64,000 nucleotides of DNA from Euptelea pleiosperma (GCA_035048495.1 JASUTR010000247.1:124001-188000); one strand, 5' to 3'. Numbered from the stretch's first letter, positions 26,675 to 39,590 are shown. Translations and numbers: made by a program. The notes: generated by a model not told the origin, from the sequence alone.

Positions 26675-28440
26675 GATGCACGGATGGAGCTAATTTGTTT
26701 CGACTGTCCCAAATCTTCTTCCAACACTTCAAATGTTTTGAAACAATAGTAATGGAAGAGTTTGTGTAAAATTATGAGGTCCGGTTGGGACAAAATCACA
26801 ATTTATAGGCTTCGGAATGTAACACACAAACTGAGTCCATTTTGAGACGTTGACGCACGGATGGACCTAACTTGTTTCGACTGTCACGAATCTTGTTCCA
26901 ACACTTCAAATGTGTTGAAACAATAGTAATGGAAGAGTTTGAGTCCAATTACGAGGTCCGGTTGCGAAAAAGTCACAAGTTATAGGCTTCGGAATGTAAC
27001 ACACAAACTGAATCCAATTTGAGACGTTGACGCACGAATGGAGCTAACATGTTTCGACTGTCCCGAATCTTGTTCCAACATTCAAATGTGTTGAAACAAT
27101 AGTAATGGAAGAGTTTGAGTCCAATTATGAGGTCCGGTTGCGAAAAAGTCACAAGTTATAGGCTTCGGAATGTAACACACAAACTGAGTCCAATTAAACA
27201 CAGTGACGAACGGATGGAGCTAACTTGTTTCGACTGCCCCGAATCTTGTTCCAACACTTCAAATGTGTTGAAACAATAGTAATGGAAGAATTCGAGTTTA
27301 ATTACGAGGTCCGGTTGCGAAAAAGTCATAAATTATAGGCTTCAGAATGTAACACACAAACTGAGTCCAATTTGAGACGTTGACGCACGGAAGGAGCTAA
27401 CTTGTTTCGACTGTCCCAAATATTGTTCCAACACTTCAAATCTGTTGAATCAATAGTAATTGAAGAGTTTGAGTCTAATTATAAGGTCCGGTTGCGAAAA
27501 AGTCACAAGTTATGTACTTCGGAATGTAACACAAACCGTGTCCAATTTTAGACGTTGACGAACGGATGGACCTAACTTGTTTCGACTGTCCAAATCTTGT
27601 TCCAACACTTCAAATCTGTTGAAACAATAGTAATAGAGGAGTTTGAGTCCAATTACGTGGTCCGATTGCGAAAAAGTCAATAATTATAGGCTTACGAATG
27701 AAAAACAAAAACTTATTTCAATTAGAAACATTGACGAACGAATAGAGCAAACTTGTTCCGCCTGTCCCGAATCTTCTTCTAATACTTCAAATGTGTTGAA
27801 AAAATAATAATGGAAGAGTTTGAGTCCAATTACAAGGTCCGGTTGCGAAAAAGTCACAAGTTATAGGCTTCGGAATGTAACACACAAACTGAGTCCAATT
27901 TGAGACGTTGACGCACGGATGGAGCTAACTTATTTCGACTGTCCCGAATCTTGTTCCAACACTTCAAATTTGTTGAACCAATAGTAATGGAAGAGTTTGT
28001 GTCCAATTACGAGGTCCGATTGCGAAAAAGTTACAAGTTATAGGCTTCTGAATGTAACACACAAACTGAGTCCAATTAATGACATTGACGCACGGATGGA
28101 GCCAACTTGTTTCGACTGCTCCTAATCTTGTTCCAACACTTCAAATGTGTTGAAACAATAGTAATGGAAGAGTATGAGTCCAATTATGAGGTCCGGTTGC
28201 GAAAAAGTCACAACTTATAGGCTTCTGAATGTAACACACAAACTGAGTCCAATTTGAGACGTTGACGCACGGATGGAGCTAACTTGTTTCGACTGTCCCG
28301 AATCTTGTTCCAACACTTTAAATGTGTTGAAACAATAGTAATGGAAGAGTTTGAGTCCAATTACGAGGTCCGGTTGCGAAAAAGTCACAAGTTATAGGCT
28401 TCCGAATGTAACTCACAAACTGAGTCCAATTTGTGACGTT
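26675..28440. repeat. 1766-bp ten-monomer tandem unit
   Basis: GATGCACGG is at 26675 and again at 28441, and the marker AACACAGTGACGAACGG is at 27204 and 28971, both about 1766 bp apart. The unit is directly followed by its next copy, so a ten-monomer unit has been tandemly duplicated. A related copy lies at 21911. Confidence 0.9.
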
Positions 28441-31400
28441 GATGCACGGATGGAGCTAATTTGTTTCGACTGTCCCAAATCTTCTTCCAACACTTCAAAT
28501 GTTTTGAAACAATAGTAATGGAAGAGTTTGTGTAAAATTATGAGGTCCGGTTGGGACAAAATCACAATTTATAGGCTTCGGAATGTAACACACAAACTGA
28601 GTCCATTTTGAGACGTTGACGCACGGATGGACCTAACTTGTTTCGACTGTCACGAATCTTGTTCCAACACTTCAAATGTGTTGAAACAATAGTAATGGAA
28701 GAGTTTGAGTCCAATTACGAGGTCCGGTTGCGAAAAAGTCACAAGTTATAGGCTTCGGAATGTAACACACAAACTGAATCCAATTTGAGACGTTGACGCA
28801 CGAATGGAGCTAACATGTTTCGACTGTCCCGAATCTTGTTCCAACATTCAAATGTGTTGAAACAATAGTAATGGAAGAGTTTGAGTCCAATTATGAGGTC
28901 CGGTTGCGAAAAAGTCACAAGTTATAGGCTTCGGAATGTAACACACAAACTGAGTCCAATTAAACACAGTGACGAACGGATGGAGCTAACTTGTTTCGAC
29001 TGCCCCGAATCTTGTTCCAACACTTCAAATGTGTTGAAACAATAGTAATGGAAGAATTCGAGTTTAATTACGAGGTCCGGTTGCGAAAAAGTCATAAATT
29101 ATAGGCTTCAGAATGTAACACACAAACTGAGTCCAATTTGAGACGTTGACGCACGGAAGGAGCTAACTTGTTTCGACTGTCCCAAATATTGTTCCAACAC
29201 TTCAAATCTGTTGAATCAATAGTAATTGAAGAGTTTGAGTCTAATTATAAGGTCCGGTTGCGAAAAAGTCACAAGTTATGTACTTCGGAATGTAACACAA
29301 ACCGTGTCCAATTTTAGACGTTGACGAACGGATGGACCTAACTTGTTTCGACTGTCCAAATCTTGTTCCAACACTTCAAATCTGTTGAAACAATAGTAAT
29401 AGAGGAGTTTGAGTCCAATTACGTGGTCCGATTGCGAAAAAGTCAATAATTATAGGCTTACGAATGAAAAACAAAAACTTATTTCAATTAGAAACATTGA
29501 CGAACGAATAGAGCAAACTTGTTCCGCCTGTCCCGAATCTTCTTCTAATACTTCAAATGTGTTGAAAAAATAATAATGGAAGAGTTTGAGTCCAATTACA
29601 AGGTCCGGTTGCGAAAAAGTCACAAGTTATAGGCTTCGGAATGTAACACACAAACTGAGTCCAATTTGAGACGTTGACGCACGGATGGAGCTAACTTATT
29701 TCGACTGTCCCGAATCTTGTTCCAACACTTCAAATTTGTTGAACCAATAGTAATGGAAGAGTTTGTGTCCAATTACGAGGTCCGATTGCGAAAAAGTTAC
29801 AAGTTATAGGCTTCTGAATGTAACACACAAACTGAGTCCAATTAATGACATTGACGCACGGATGGAGCCAACTTGTTTCGACTGCTCCTAATCTTGTTCC
29901 AACACTTCAAATGTGTTGAAACAATAGTAATGGAAGAGTATGAGTCCAATTATGAGGTCCGGTTGCGAAAAAGTCACAACTTATAGGCTTCTGAATGTAA
30001 CACACAAACTGAGTCCAATTTGAGACGTTGACGCACGGATGGAGCTAACTTGCTTCGACTGTCCCGAATCTTGTTCCAACACTTTAAATGTGTTGAAACA
30101 ATAGTAATGGAAGAGTTTGAGTCCAATTACGAGGTCCGGTTGCGAAAAAGTGACAAGTTATAGGCTTTCGAAATGTAACACACAAACTGAGTCCAATTTG
30201 AAACGTTGACGCACGGAAGGAGCTAACTTGTTTCGACTGTCCCGAATCTTGTTCCAAACTTCAAATATGTTGAAACAATAATGGAAGAGTTTGAGTCGAA
30301 TTTCGAGGTCCGGTTGCAAAAAAGTCACAAGTTATAGGCTTCGGAATGTAACACACAAACTGAGTCCAATTGAAGACATTGACGCACGGATGGAGCTAAC
30401 TTTTTTCGACTGTCCCGAATCTTGTTCCAACACTTCAAATGTGTTGAAACAATAGTAATGGAAGAATTCGAGTCTAATTACGAGGTCCGGTTGCGAAAAA
30501 GTCACAAGTTATAGGCTTCGGAATGTAACACACAAACTGAGTCCAATTTGAGACGTTGACGCACGGATGGAGTTAACATGTTTCGACTGTCCCGAATCTT
30601 GTTTCAACACTTCAAATGTGTTGAAACAATAGTAATGGAAGAGTTTGAGTCCAATTACGAGGTCCGGTTGTGAAAAAGTCACAAGTTATAGGCTTCGGAA
30701 TGTAACACACAAACTGAGTCCAATTTGAGACGTTGACGCACGGATGGAGTTAACATGTTTCGACTGTCCCGAATCTTGTTTCAACACTTCAAATGTGTTG
30801 AAACAATAGTAATGGAAGAGTTTGAGTCCAATTATGAGGTCCGGTTGCAAAAAAGTCACAAGTTATAGGCTTCAGAATGTAAATCACAAACTGAGTCCAA
30901 TTAATGACATTGACGCACGGATGGAGCCAACTTGTTTCGACTGACCCTAATCTTGTTCCAACACTTCAAATGTGTTGAACCAATAGTAATGGAAGAGTTT
31001 GAGTCCAATTACGAGGTCCGATTGCGAAAAAGTCACAAGTTATAGGCTTCTGAATGTAACACACAAACTGAATCCAATTAAAGAAATTAACGCCCGGATG
31101 GAGCTAACTCGTTTCGACTGCCCCGAATCTTGTTCCAACACTTCAAATGTGTTGAAAAAATAGTAATGGAGGAGTTTGAGTCGAATTACGTGGTCCGATT
31201 GCGAAAAAGTCAATAATTATAGGCTTACGAATGAAAAACAAAAACTGATTTCAATTAGAAACATTGACGAATGAATAGAGCAAACTTGTTCCGCCTGTCC
31301 CGAATCTTCTTCTAATACTTCAAATGTGTTGAAAAAATAATAATGGAAGAGTTTGAGTCCAATTACGAGGTCCGGTTGCGAAAAAGTCACAAGTTATAGG
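28441..31400. repeat. About 3-kb satellite segment C, copy 2
   Basis: Second copy of the segment at 21911-24870. Its first about 1.6 kb is also the tandem successor of the ten-monomer unit at 26675. Diverged positions include about 31090 and about 31110. Confidence 0.85.
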
Positions 31401-33170
31401 CTTCTGAATGTAACACACAAACTGAGTCCAATTTGTGACGTTGACGCACTGATGGAGCTAACTTGTTTCGACTGACCCTAATCTTGTTCCAACACTTCAA
31501 ATGTGTTGAACCAATAGTAATGGAAGAGTTTGAGTCCAATTACGAGGTCCGATTGCGAAAAGTCACAAGTTATAGGCTTCTGAATGTAACACACAAACTG
31601 AGTCCAATTTGAGACGTTGACGCACGGATGGAGCTAACTTTTTTCGACTGTCCCGAATCTTGTTCCAACACTTCAAATATTTTGAAACAATAGTAATGGA
31701 AGAGTTTGAGTAAAATTATGAGGTCCGGTTGCGACAAAGTCACAATTTATAGGCTTCGAAATGTAACACACAAACTGAGTCCATTTTGAGACGTTGACGC
31801 ACGGATGGACCTAACCTGTTTCGACTGTCACGAATCTTGTTCCGACACTTCAAATATGTTGAAACAATAGTAATGTAAGAGTTTGAGTCCAATTACGAGG
31901 TCCGGTTGCGAAAAAGTCACAAGTTATAGGCTTCGAAATGTAACACACAAACTGAGTCCAATTTGAGACGTTGACGCACGGATGGAGCTAACTTGTTTCG
32001 ACTGTCCCGAATCTTGTTCCAAACTTCAAATATGTTGAAACAATAGTAATGGAAGAGTTTGAGTCGAATTACGAGGTCCGGTTGCAAAAAAGTCACATGT
32101 TATAGGCTTCGGAATGTAACACACAAACTGAGTCCAATTGAAGACATTGACGCACGGATGGAGCTAACTTTTTTCGACTGTCCGGAATCTTGTTCCAACA
32201 CATCAAATGTGTTGAAACAATAGTAATGGAAGAATTCGAGTCTAATTACGAGGTCCGGTTGCGAAAAAGTCACAAGTTATAGGCTTCGGAATGTAACACA
32301 CAAACTGAGTCCAATTTGAGACGACGCACGGATGGAGCCAACTTGTTTCGATTGACCCTAATCTTGTTCCAACACTTCAAATGTGTTGAACCAATAGTAA
32401 TGGAAGAGTTTGAGTCCAATTACGAGGTCCGATTGCGAAAAAGTCACAAGTTATAGGCTTCTGAATGTAACACACAAACTGAATCCAATTAAAGAAATTG
32501 ACGCAAGGATGGAGCTAACTTGTTTCGACTGCCCCGAATCTTGTTCCAACACTTCAAATATGATGAAACAATAGTAATGGAAGAATTCGAGTCTAATTAC
32601 GATGTCCGGTTGTGAAAAAGTCACAAGTTATAGGCTTCGGAATGTAACACACAAACTGAGTCCAATTAAAGAAATTGACGCCTGGATGGAGCTAACTTGT
32701 TTCGACTGCCCCGAATCTTGTTCCAACACTTCAAATGTGTTGAAACAATAGTAAGGGAAGAGTTTGAGTCCAATTACGAGGTCCGGTTGCGAAAAAGTCA
32801 CAAGTTATAGGCTTCTGAATGTAACAAACAAACTGAATCCAATTAAAGAAATTGACGCAAGGATGGAGCTAACTTGTTTCGACTGCCCCGAATCTTGTTC
32901 CAACACTTCAAATATGTTGAAACAATAGTAATGGAAGAATTCAAGTCTAATTACGATGTCCGGTTGCGAAAAAGTCACAAGTTATAGGCTTCGAAATGTA
33001 ACACACAAACTGAGTCCAATTAAAGAAATTGACGCCCGGATGGAGCTAACTTGTTTCGACTGCCCCGAATCTTGTTCCAACACTTCAAATGTGTTGAAAA
33101 AATAGCAATGGAGGAGTTTGAGTCGAATTACGAGGTCCGATTGCGAAAAAGTCAATAATTATAGGCTTAC
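31400..33170. repeat. Satellite, derivative of the 25.0-26.5-kb segment
   Basis: Ordinary 177-bp monomers whose order and private variants (AATATTTTGAAACAATAG, TTTGAGACGACGCACGG, ATATGATGAAACAATAG) follow 25040-26460, then about two extra monomers of the AAAGAAATTGACGC type. No coding sequence. Confidence 0.8.
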
Positions 33171-34870
33171 GAATGAAAAACAAAAACTGATTTCAATTAG
33201 AAACATTGACGAACGAATAGAGCAAACTTGTTCCGCCTGTCCCGAATCTTCTTCTAATACTTCAAATGTGTTGAAAAAATAATAATGGAAGAGTTTGAGT
33301 CCAATTACGAGGTCCGGTTGCGAAAAAGTCACAAGTTATAGGCTTCGGAATGTAACAAACTGAGTCCAATTTGAGACGTTGACGCACGGATGGAGCTAAC
33401 TTATTTCGACTGTCCCGAATCTTGTTCCAACACTTCAAATGTGTTGAACCAATAGTAATGGAAGAGTTTGAGTCCAATTACGAGGTCCGGTTGTGAAAAA
33501 GTCACAAGTTATAGGCTTCTGAATGTAACACACAAACTGAGTCCAATTTGTGACGTTGACGCACGGATGGAGCTAACTTGTTTCGACTGACCCTAATCTT
33601 GTTCCAACACTTCATATGTGTTGAACCAATAGTAATGGAAGAGTTTGAGTCCAATTACGAGGTCCGATTGCGAAAAAGTCACAAGTTATAGGCTTCTGAA
33701 TGTAACACACAAACTGAGTCCAATTTGAGACGTTGACGCACGGATGGAGCTAACTTGTTTCGACTGTCCCGAATCTTGTTCCAACACTTCAAATATTTTG
33801 AAACAATAGTAATGGAAGAGTTTGAGTAAAATTATGCGGTCCGGTTGCGACAAAGTCACAATTTATAGGCTTCGGAATGTAACACACAAACTGAGTCCAT
33901 TTTGAGACGACGCACGGATGGACCTAACTTGTTTCGACTGTCACGAATCTTGTTCCGACACTTCAAATATGTTGAAACAATAGTAATGGAAGAGTTTGAG
34001 TCCAATTACGAGGTCCGGTTGCGAAAAAGTCACAAGTTATAGGCTTCGAAATGTAACACACAAACTGAGTCCAATTTGAGACGTTGACGCACGGATGGAG
34101 CTAACTTGTTTCGACTGTCCCGAATCTTGTTCCAAACTTCAAATATGTTGAAACAATAGTAATGGAAGAGTTTGAGTCGAATTACGAGGTCTGGTTGCAA
34201 AAAAGCCACATGTTATAGGCTTCGGAATGTAACACACAAACTGAGTCCAATTCAAGACATTGACGCACGGATGGAGCTAACTTTTTTCGACTGTCCCGAA
34301 TCTTGTTCCAACACTTCAAATGTGTTGAACCAATAGTAATGGAAGAGTTTGAGTCCAATTACGAGGTCCGGTTGCGAAAAAGTCACAAGTTATAGGCTTC
34401 TGAATGTAACACACAAACTGAATCCAATTAAAGAAATTGACGCAAGGATGGAGCTAACTTGTTTCGACTGCCCCGAATCTTGTTCCAACACTTCAAATAT
34501 GATGAAACAATAGTAATGGAAGAATTTGAGTCTAATTACGATGTCCGGTTGTGAAAAAGTCACAAGTTATAGGCTTCGGAATGTAACACACAAACTGAGT
34601 CCAATTAAAGAAATTGACGCCTGGATGGAGCTAACTTGTTTCGACTTCCCCGAATCTTGTTCCAACACTTCAAATGTGTTGAAACAATAGTAAGGGAAGA
34701 GTTTGAGTCCAATTACGAGGTCCGGTTGCGAAAAAGTCACAAGTTATAGGCTTCTGAATGTAACACACAAACTGAGTCCAATTTGAGACGTTGACGCACG
34801 GATGGAGCTAACTTGTTTCGACTGTCCCGAATCTTGTTCCAACACTTAAAATGTGTTGAAACAATAGTAA
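33170..34870. repeat. About 1.7-kb satellite segment D, copy 2
   Basis: Second copy of the 24700-26600 segment, one monomer shorter because of a loss near 34330. Offsets of 8472 bp before and 8295 bp after that point locate the missing 177-bp unit. Confidence 0.8.
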
Positions 34871-37800
34871 TGGAAGAGTTTGAGTCCAATTACGAGGTCC
34901 GGTTGCAAAAAAGTCACAAGTTATAGGCTTCGGAATGTAACACACAAACTGAATCCAATTTGAGACGTTGACGCACGAATGGAGCTAACATGTTTCGACT
35001 GTCCAGAATCTTGTTCCAACATTCAAATGTGTTGAAACAATAGTAATGGAAGAGTTTGAGTCCAATTATGAGGTCCGGTTGCGAAAAAGTCACAAGTTAT
35101 AGGCTTCGGAATGTAACACACAAACTGAGTCCAATTAAACACATTGACGCACGGATGGAGCTAACTTGTTTCGACTGCCCCGAATCTTGTTCCAACACTT
35201 CAAATGTGTTGAAACAATAGTAATGGAAGAATTCGAGTTTAATTACGAGGTCCGATTGCGAAAAAGTCATAAATTATAGGCTTTAGAATGTAACACACAA
35301 ACTGAGTCCAATTTGAGACGTTGACGCACGGAAGGAGCTAACTTGTTTCGACTGTCCCAAATATTGTTCCAACACTTCAAATCTGTTGAAACAATAGTAA
35401 TTGAAGAGTTTGAGTCTAATTATAAGGTCCGGTTGCGAAAAAGTCACAAGTTATATACTTCGGAATGTAACACAAACCGTGTCCAATTTGAGACGTTGAC
35501 GAACGGATGGACCTAACTTGTTTCGACTGTCCGAATCTTGTTCCAACACTTCAAATCTGTTGAAACAATAGTAATGGAGGAGTTTGAGTCCAATTACGTG
35601 GTCCGATTGCGAAAAAGTCAATAATTATAGGCTTATGAATGAAAAACAAAAACTGATTTCAATTAGAAACATTGACGAACGAATAGAGCAAACTTGTTCC
35701 GCCTGTCCCGAATCTTCTTTAATACTTCAAATGTGTTGAAAAAATAATAATGGAAGAGTTTGAGTCCAATTACGAGGTCCGGTTGCGAAAAAGTCACAAG
35801 TTATAGGCTTCGGAATGTAACAAACTGAGTCCAATTTGAGACGTTGACGCACGGATGGAGCTAACTTATTTCGACTGTCCCGAATCTTGTTCCAACACTT
35901 CGAATGTGTTGAACCAATAGTAATGGAAGAGTTTGTGTCCAATTACGAGGTCCGATTGCGAAAAGGTTACAAGTTATAGGCTTCTGAATGTAACACACAA
36001 ACTGAGTCCAATTAATGACATTGACGCACGGATGGAGCCAACTTGTTTCGACTGCTCCTAATCTTGTTCCAACACTTCAAATGTCTGGAAACAATAGTAA
36101 TGGAAGAGTATGAGTCCAATTATGAGGTCCGGTTGCGAAAAAGTCACAACTTATAGGCTTCTGAATGTAACACACAAGCTGAGTCCAATTTGAGACGTTG
36201 ACGCACGGATGGAGCTAACTTGTTTCGACTGTCCCGAATCTCTTTCCAACACTTCAAATGTTTTGAAACAATAGTAATGGAAGAGTTTGAGTAAAATTAT
36301 GAGGTCCGGTTGCGACAAAGTCACAATTTATAGGCTTCGGAATGTAACACACAAACTGAGTCCATTTTGAGACGTTGACGCACGGATGGACCTAACTTGT
36401 TTCGACTGTCACGAATCTTGTTCCGACACTTCAAATATGTTGAAACAATAGTAATGGAAGAGTTTGAGTCCAATTACGAGGTCCGGTTGCGAAAAAGTCA
36501 CAAGTTATAGGCTTCGAAATGTAACACACAAACTGAGTCCAATTTGAGACGTTGACGCACGGATGGAGCTAACTTGTTTCGACTGTCCCGAATCTTGTTC
36601 CAAAACTTCAAATATGTTGAAACAATAGTAATGGAAGAGTTTGAGTCAAATTACGAGGTCCGGTTGCAAAAAAGTCACATGTTATAGGCTTCGGAATGTA
36701 ACACACAAACTGAGTCCAATTGAAGACATTGACGCACGGATGGAGCTAACTTTTTTCGACTGTCCCGAATCTTGTTCCAACACTTCAAATGTGTTGAAAC
36801 AATAGTAATGGAAGAATTCGAGTCTAATTACGAGGTCCGGTTGCGAAAAAGTCACAAGTTATAGGCTTCGGAATGTAACACACAAACAGAGTCCAATTTG
36901 AGACGTTGACGCACGGATGGAGCTAACTTGTTTCGACTGTCCCGAATCTTGTTCCAACACTTCAAATCTGTTGAAACAATAGTAATGGAGGAGTTTGAGT
37001 CCAATTACGTGGTCCGATTGCGAAAAAGTCAGTAATTATAGGCTTATGAATGAAACACACAAACTGAGTCCAATTAGAGACATTGACGAACGAATAGAGC
37101 AAATTTGTTCTGCCAATTCCGAATCTTGTTCCAATACTTTAAATGTGTTGAAACAATAATAATGGAAGAGTTTGAGTCCAATTACGAGGTCCGGTTGCGA
37201 AAAATGCAGAAGTTATAGGTTTCGGAATGTAACACACAAACTGGGTCCAATTTTAGACGTTGACGCACGGATGAAGCTAATTTATTTCGACTGTCTCGAA
37301 TCTTGTTCCAACACTTCAAATGTTTTGAAACAATAGTAATGGAAGAGTTTGAGTAAAATTATGAGGTCCGGCTGCGACAAAGTCACAATTTATAGGCTTC
37401 GGAATGTAACACACAAATTGAGTCCATTTTGAGACGTTGACGCACGGATGGACCTAACTTGTTTCGACTGTCACGAATCTTGTTCCAACACTTCAAATGT
37501 GTTGAAACAATAGTAATGGAAGAGTTTGAGTCCAATTACGAGGTCCGGTTGCGAAAAAGTCACAACTTCTAGGCTTCTGAATGTAACACACAAACTGAGT
37601 CCAATTTGAGACGTTGACGCACGGATGGAGCTAACATGTTTCGACTGTCCCGAATCTTGTTTCAACACTTCAAATATGTTGAACCAATAGTAATGGAAGA
37701 GTTTGTGTCCAATTACGAGGTCCGATTGCGAAAAAGTTACAAGTTATAGACTTCTGAATGTAACACACAAACTTAGTCCAATTAATGACATTGATGCACG

Positions 37801-38133
37801 GATGGAGCCAACTTGTTTCGACTGCTCCTAATCTTGTTCCAACACTTCAAATGTGTTGAAACAATAGTAATGGAAGAGTTTGAGTCCAATTACGAGGTCC
37901 GGTTGCGAAAAAAGTCACAAGTTATAGGCTTCTGAATGTAACACACAAACTGAGTCCAATTTGAGACGTTGACGCACGGATGGAGCTAACTTGTTTCGAC
38001 TGACCCTAATCTTGTTCCAACACTTCAAATGTGTTGAACCAATAGTAATGGAAGAGTTTGTGTCCAATTACGAGGTCCGATTGCGAAAAAGTAACAAGTT
38101 ATAGGCTTCTGAATGTAACACACAAACTGAGTC
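34870..38133. repeat. Satellite, A/B-type monomer order up to the LINE insertion
   Basis: Monomers from about 34960 to 36100 follow the order seen in families A and C. Those from about 36290 to 37800 follow the tail of family B. The last monomer before the LINE stops at GAGTC, 38131-38133. No gene is seen. Confidence 0.85.
38117..38133. repeat. LINE target-site duplication, left
   Basis: AACACACAAACTGAGTC immediately before the LINE is repeated exactly at 39195-39211, directly after the poly(A). Seventeen bases fits LINE target-primed reverse transcription. The first two As could equally belong to the tail. Confidence 0.93.
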
Positions 38134-39128
38134 ATAGCTTTATTGCTTGGCTAGCTATTAATGGAGCGCTATTAACAAAGGACAAACCCTTCATCCACAA
38201 CGCTATTTCCAATACCAAGTGTGTTTTTTGTTGGGCCGAAGAAGAGACAACCAGTCACCTTTTCTTTGAATGTAGATTTACCAGATTTATTTGGGGTAAG
38301 ATTCTCAGCCTATCTCGTTATAATAGGACTGTGTTATCATCAGATCTGGAAGCGCAATGGATCGTGAATAATGTGACAGGTTCTGGGCTCAAAGACCAAG
38401 TCGTTAAGGTGGCCTTCAATGCCTCTATATATTTTATATGGAGAGAGAGGAATGCACGCATCTTCCAGAATGTATTCTGCTCCAAGGAAAGGATTCTCAG
38501 CCAAGTCGTTGAATCAACTAAAATCACATTTTTGACTTGTAATAATGGCGTAGATGATAGCCCTCGCTCTAGGGAATTCTTTGATTCATGGAGGATTAGG
38601 GTGGAATTTCAGCACCCCCAACCATCCCTATGTAAATGGTTAGCGCCTCCTCTTGGTGTTTGGCAACTTAACACAGATGGTTCCTTGAAGGAGAGCTCAG
38701 CTGGATATGGAGGGATTATTCGGAACTCTAATGGCGATGCACTTGTGGCCTATGCAGGGGCATGTACCCAAATGTCTGTAATTTTTCAAGAGATCCAAGC
38801 TATCGAAGTGGGTATTAAGTTAGCTATATCCAAGGGAATCACCAATATCCATATCGCAACGGATTCGGAGGTTGCTGTGGGCATTATCAAAGGTTCTTCT
38901 ACCAATTGGCAGACTAGACGATTAGTTACATCAATCAAACACAACTGGACCAAATTTGAAAGTATTGAAATTAGCCATGTGTATAGAGAGATTAATGGGG
39001 CAGCCGATTACCTAGCTTCATTTAATAGATCGAATGGATGTCTTTTATTATATCCTTTAGATTTCCATAATGACCTTAGAGTCATTATTTCCAATGACGC
39101 CTCGGGTCGTTTGTACCTTAGACTGTAA
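38134..39128 (+). pseudogene. LINE ORF2 C-terminal fragment: zf-RVT and RNase H
   Basis: An open frame starting in satellite DNA at 38058 runs 356 codons to the TAA at 39126-39128. Residues 1-25 are satellite-encoded and LINE sequence starts at residue 26. Using that numbering, residues about 26-80 hold a zf-RVT zinc-binding domain (C55-x2-C58-x8-H67-x4-C72). Residues about 200-325 hold a plant-type RNase H (RVT_3) domain with the expected acidic residues D207 (NTDGS), E245, D269 (ATDSE) and D317 (GAADYLA). RNase H degrades RNA in RNA-DNA hybrids during reverse transcription. The frame has no stop or frameshift, so the copy is fairly young. Without the reverse transcriptase and endonuclease it cannot act as a LINE protein, and the ATG at the start is a chance satellite codon. 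Confidence 0.93.
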
Positions 39129-39194
39129 TATTGCATTCATCAAGGTCAGGTAGGGGTCTGCCTAACCCCAGCTTACTAATCAAAAAAAAAAAAA
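39129..39194 (+). other. LINE 3' untranslated region and poly(A) tail
   Basis: After the stop codon comes a short UTR with a G-rich and C-rich pair (TAGGGG ... CTAACCCC, about 39151-39170) that could form a stem, then an A-tract from 39182 that merges with the duplicated target site. This is the usual 3' end of a LINE and fixes its orientation as plus. Confidence 0.88.
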
Positions 39195-39211
39195 AACACA
39201 CAAACTGAGTC
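39195..39211. repeat. LINE target-site duplication, right
   Basis: Second copy of AACACACAAACTGAGTC. The satellite continues with CAATTAATGAC, the expected next bases of the interrupted monomer. Confidence 0.93.
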
Positions 39212-39590
39212 CAATTAATGACATTGACGCACGGATGGAGCCAACTTGTTTCGACTGCTCCTAATCTTGTTCCAACACTTCAAATGTGTTGAAACAATAG
39301 TAATGGAAGAGTATGAGTCCAATTACGAGGTCCGATTCCGAAAAAGTCACAAGTTATAGGCTTCTGAATGTAACACACAAACTGAGTCCAATTTGAGACG
39401 TTGACGCACGGATGGAGCTAACTTGTTTCGACTGTCCCGAATCTTGTTCCAACACTTCAATGTGTTGAAACAATAGTAATGGAAGAGTTTGAGTCCAATT
39501 ACGAGGTCCGGTTGCGAAAAAGTCACAAGTTATAGGCTTCGGAATGTAACACACAAACTGAGTCCAATTTGAGACGTTGACGCACGGATG

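Larger units (their letters stand above)
1..38133. repeat. 177-bp satellite array (main block)
   Basis: Head-to-tail tandem repeat with a 177-bp monomer. The landmark GACGCACGG or a close variant falls at 17, 194, 371, 548, 725 and 902, exactly 177 bp apart, and continues in this way to 38133, giving about 216 monomers. Conserved blocks include TTTCGACTGTCCCGAATC, CACTTCAAATGTGTTGAAAC, GAGTCCAATTACGAGGTCCG and AAAAGTCACAAGTTATAGGC. Small indels bring the mean spacing in larger units to about 176.5 bp. Several monomer subfamilies are interspersed and arranged in higher-order units. No gene or transposon interrupts this block. The monomer length is typical of plant centromeric or pericentromeric satellites. 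Centromere function is an inference that sequence alone cannot prove. I do not recognise the satellite as a named family. Confidence 0.98.
38134..39194 (+). mobile_element. 5'-truncated L1-type LINE inserted in the satellite
   Basis: About 1.06 kb of non-satellite sequence interrupts one satellite monomer, which resumes in register afterwards. It contains the 3' end of a LINE ORF2 (zf-RVT plus RNase H), a 53-bp 3' untranslated region (39129-39181) and an A-tract starting at 39182. A perfect 17-bp duplication flanks it. The endonuclease and reverse transcriptase parts are absent, so this is a 5'-truncated, immobile copy. Its protein is clearly related to the 3' part of the longer LINE at 57771-63219 but is not the same copy or a recent sister. 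Confidence 0.96.

Noticed and set aside
1..38133. CRISPR array
   Set aside because: The repeat is a 177-bp head-to-tail satellite with no unique spacers, in a plant context, with no cas genes.
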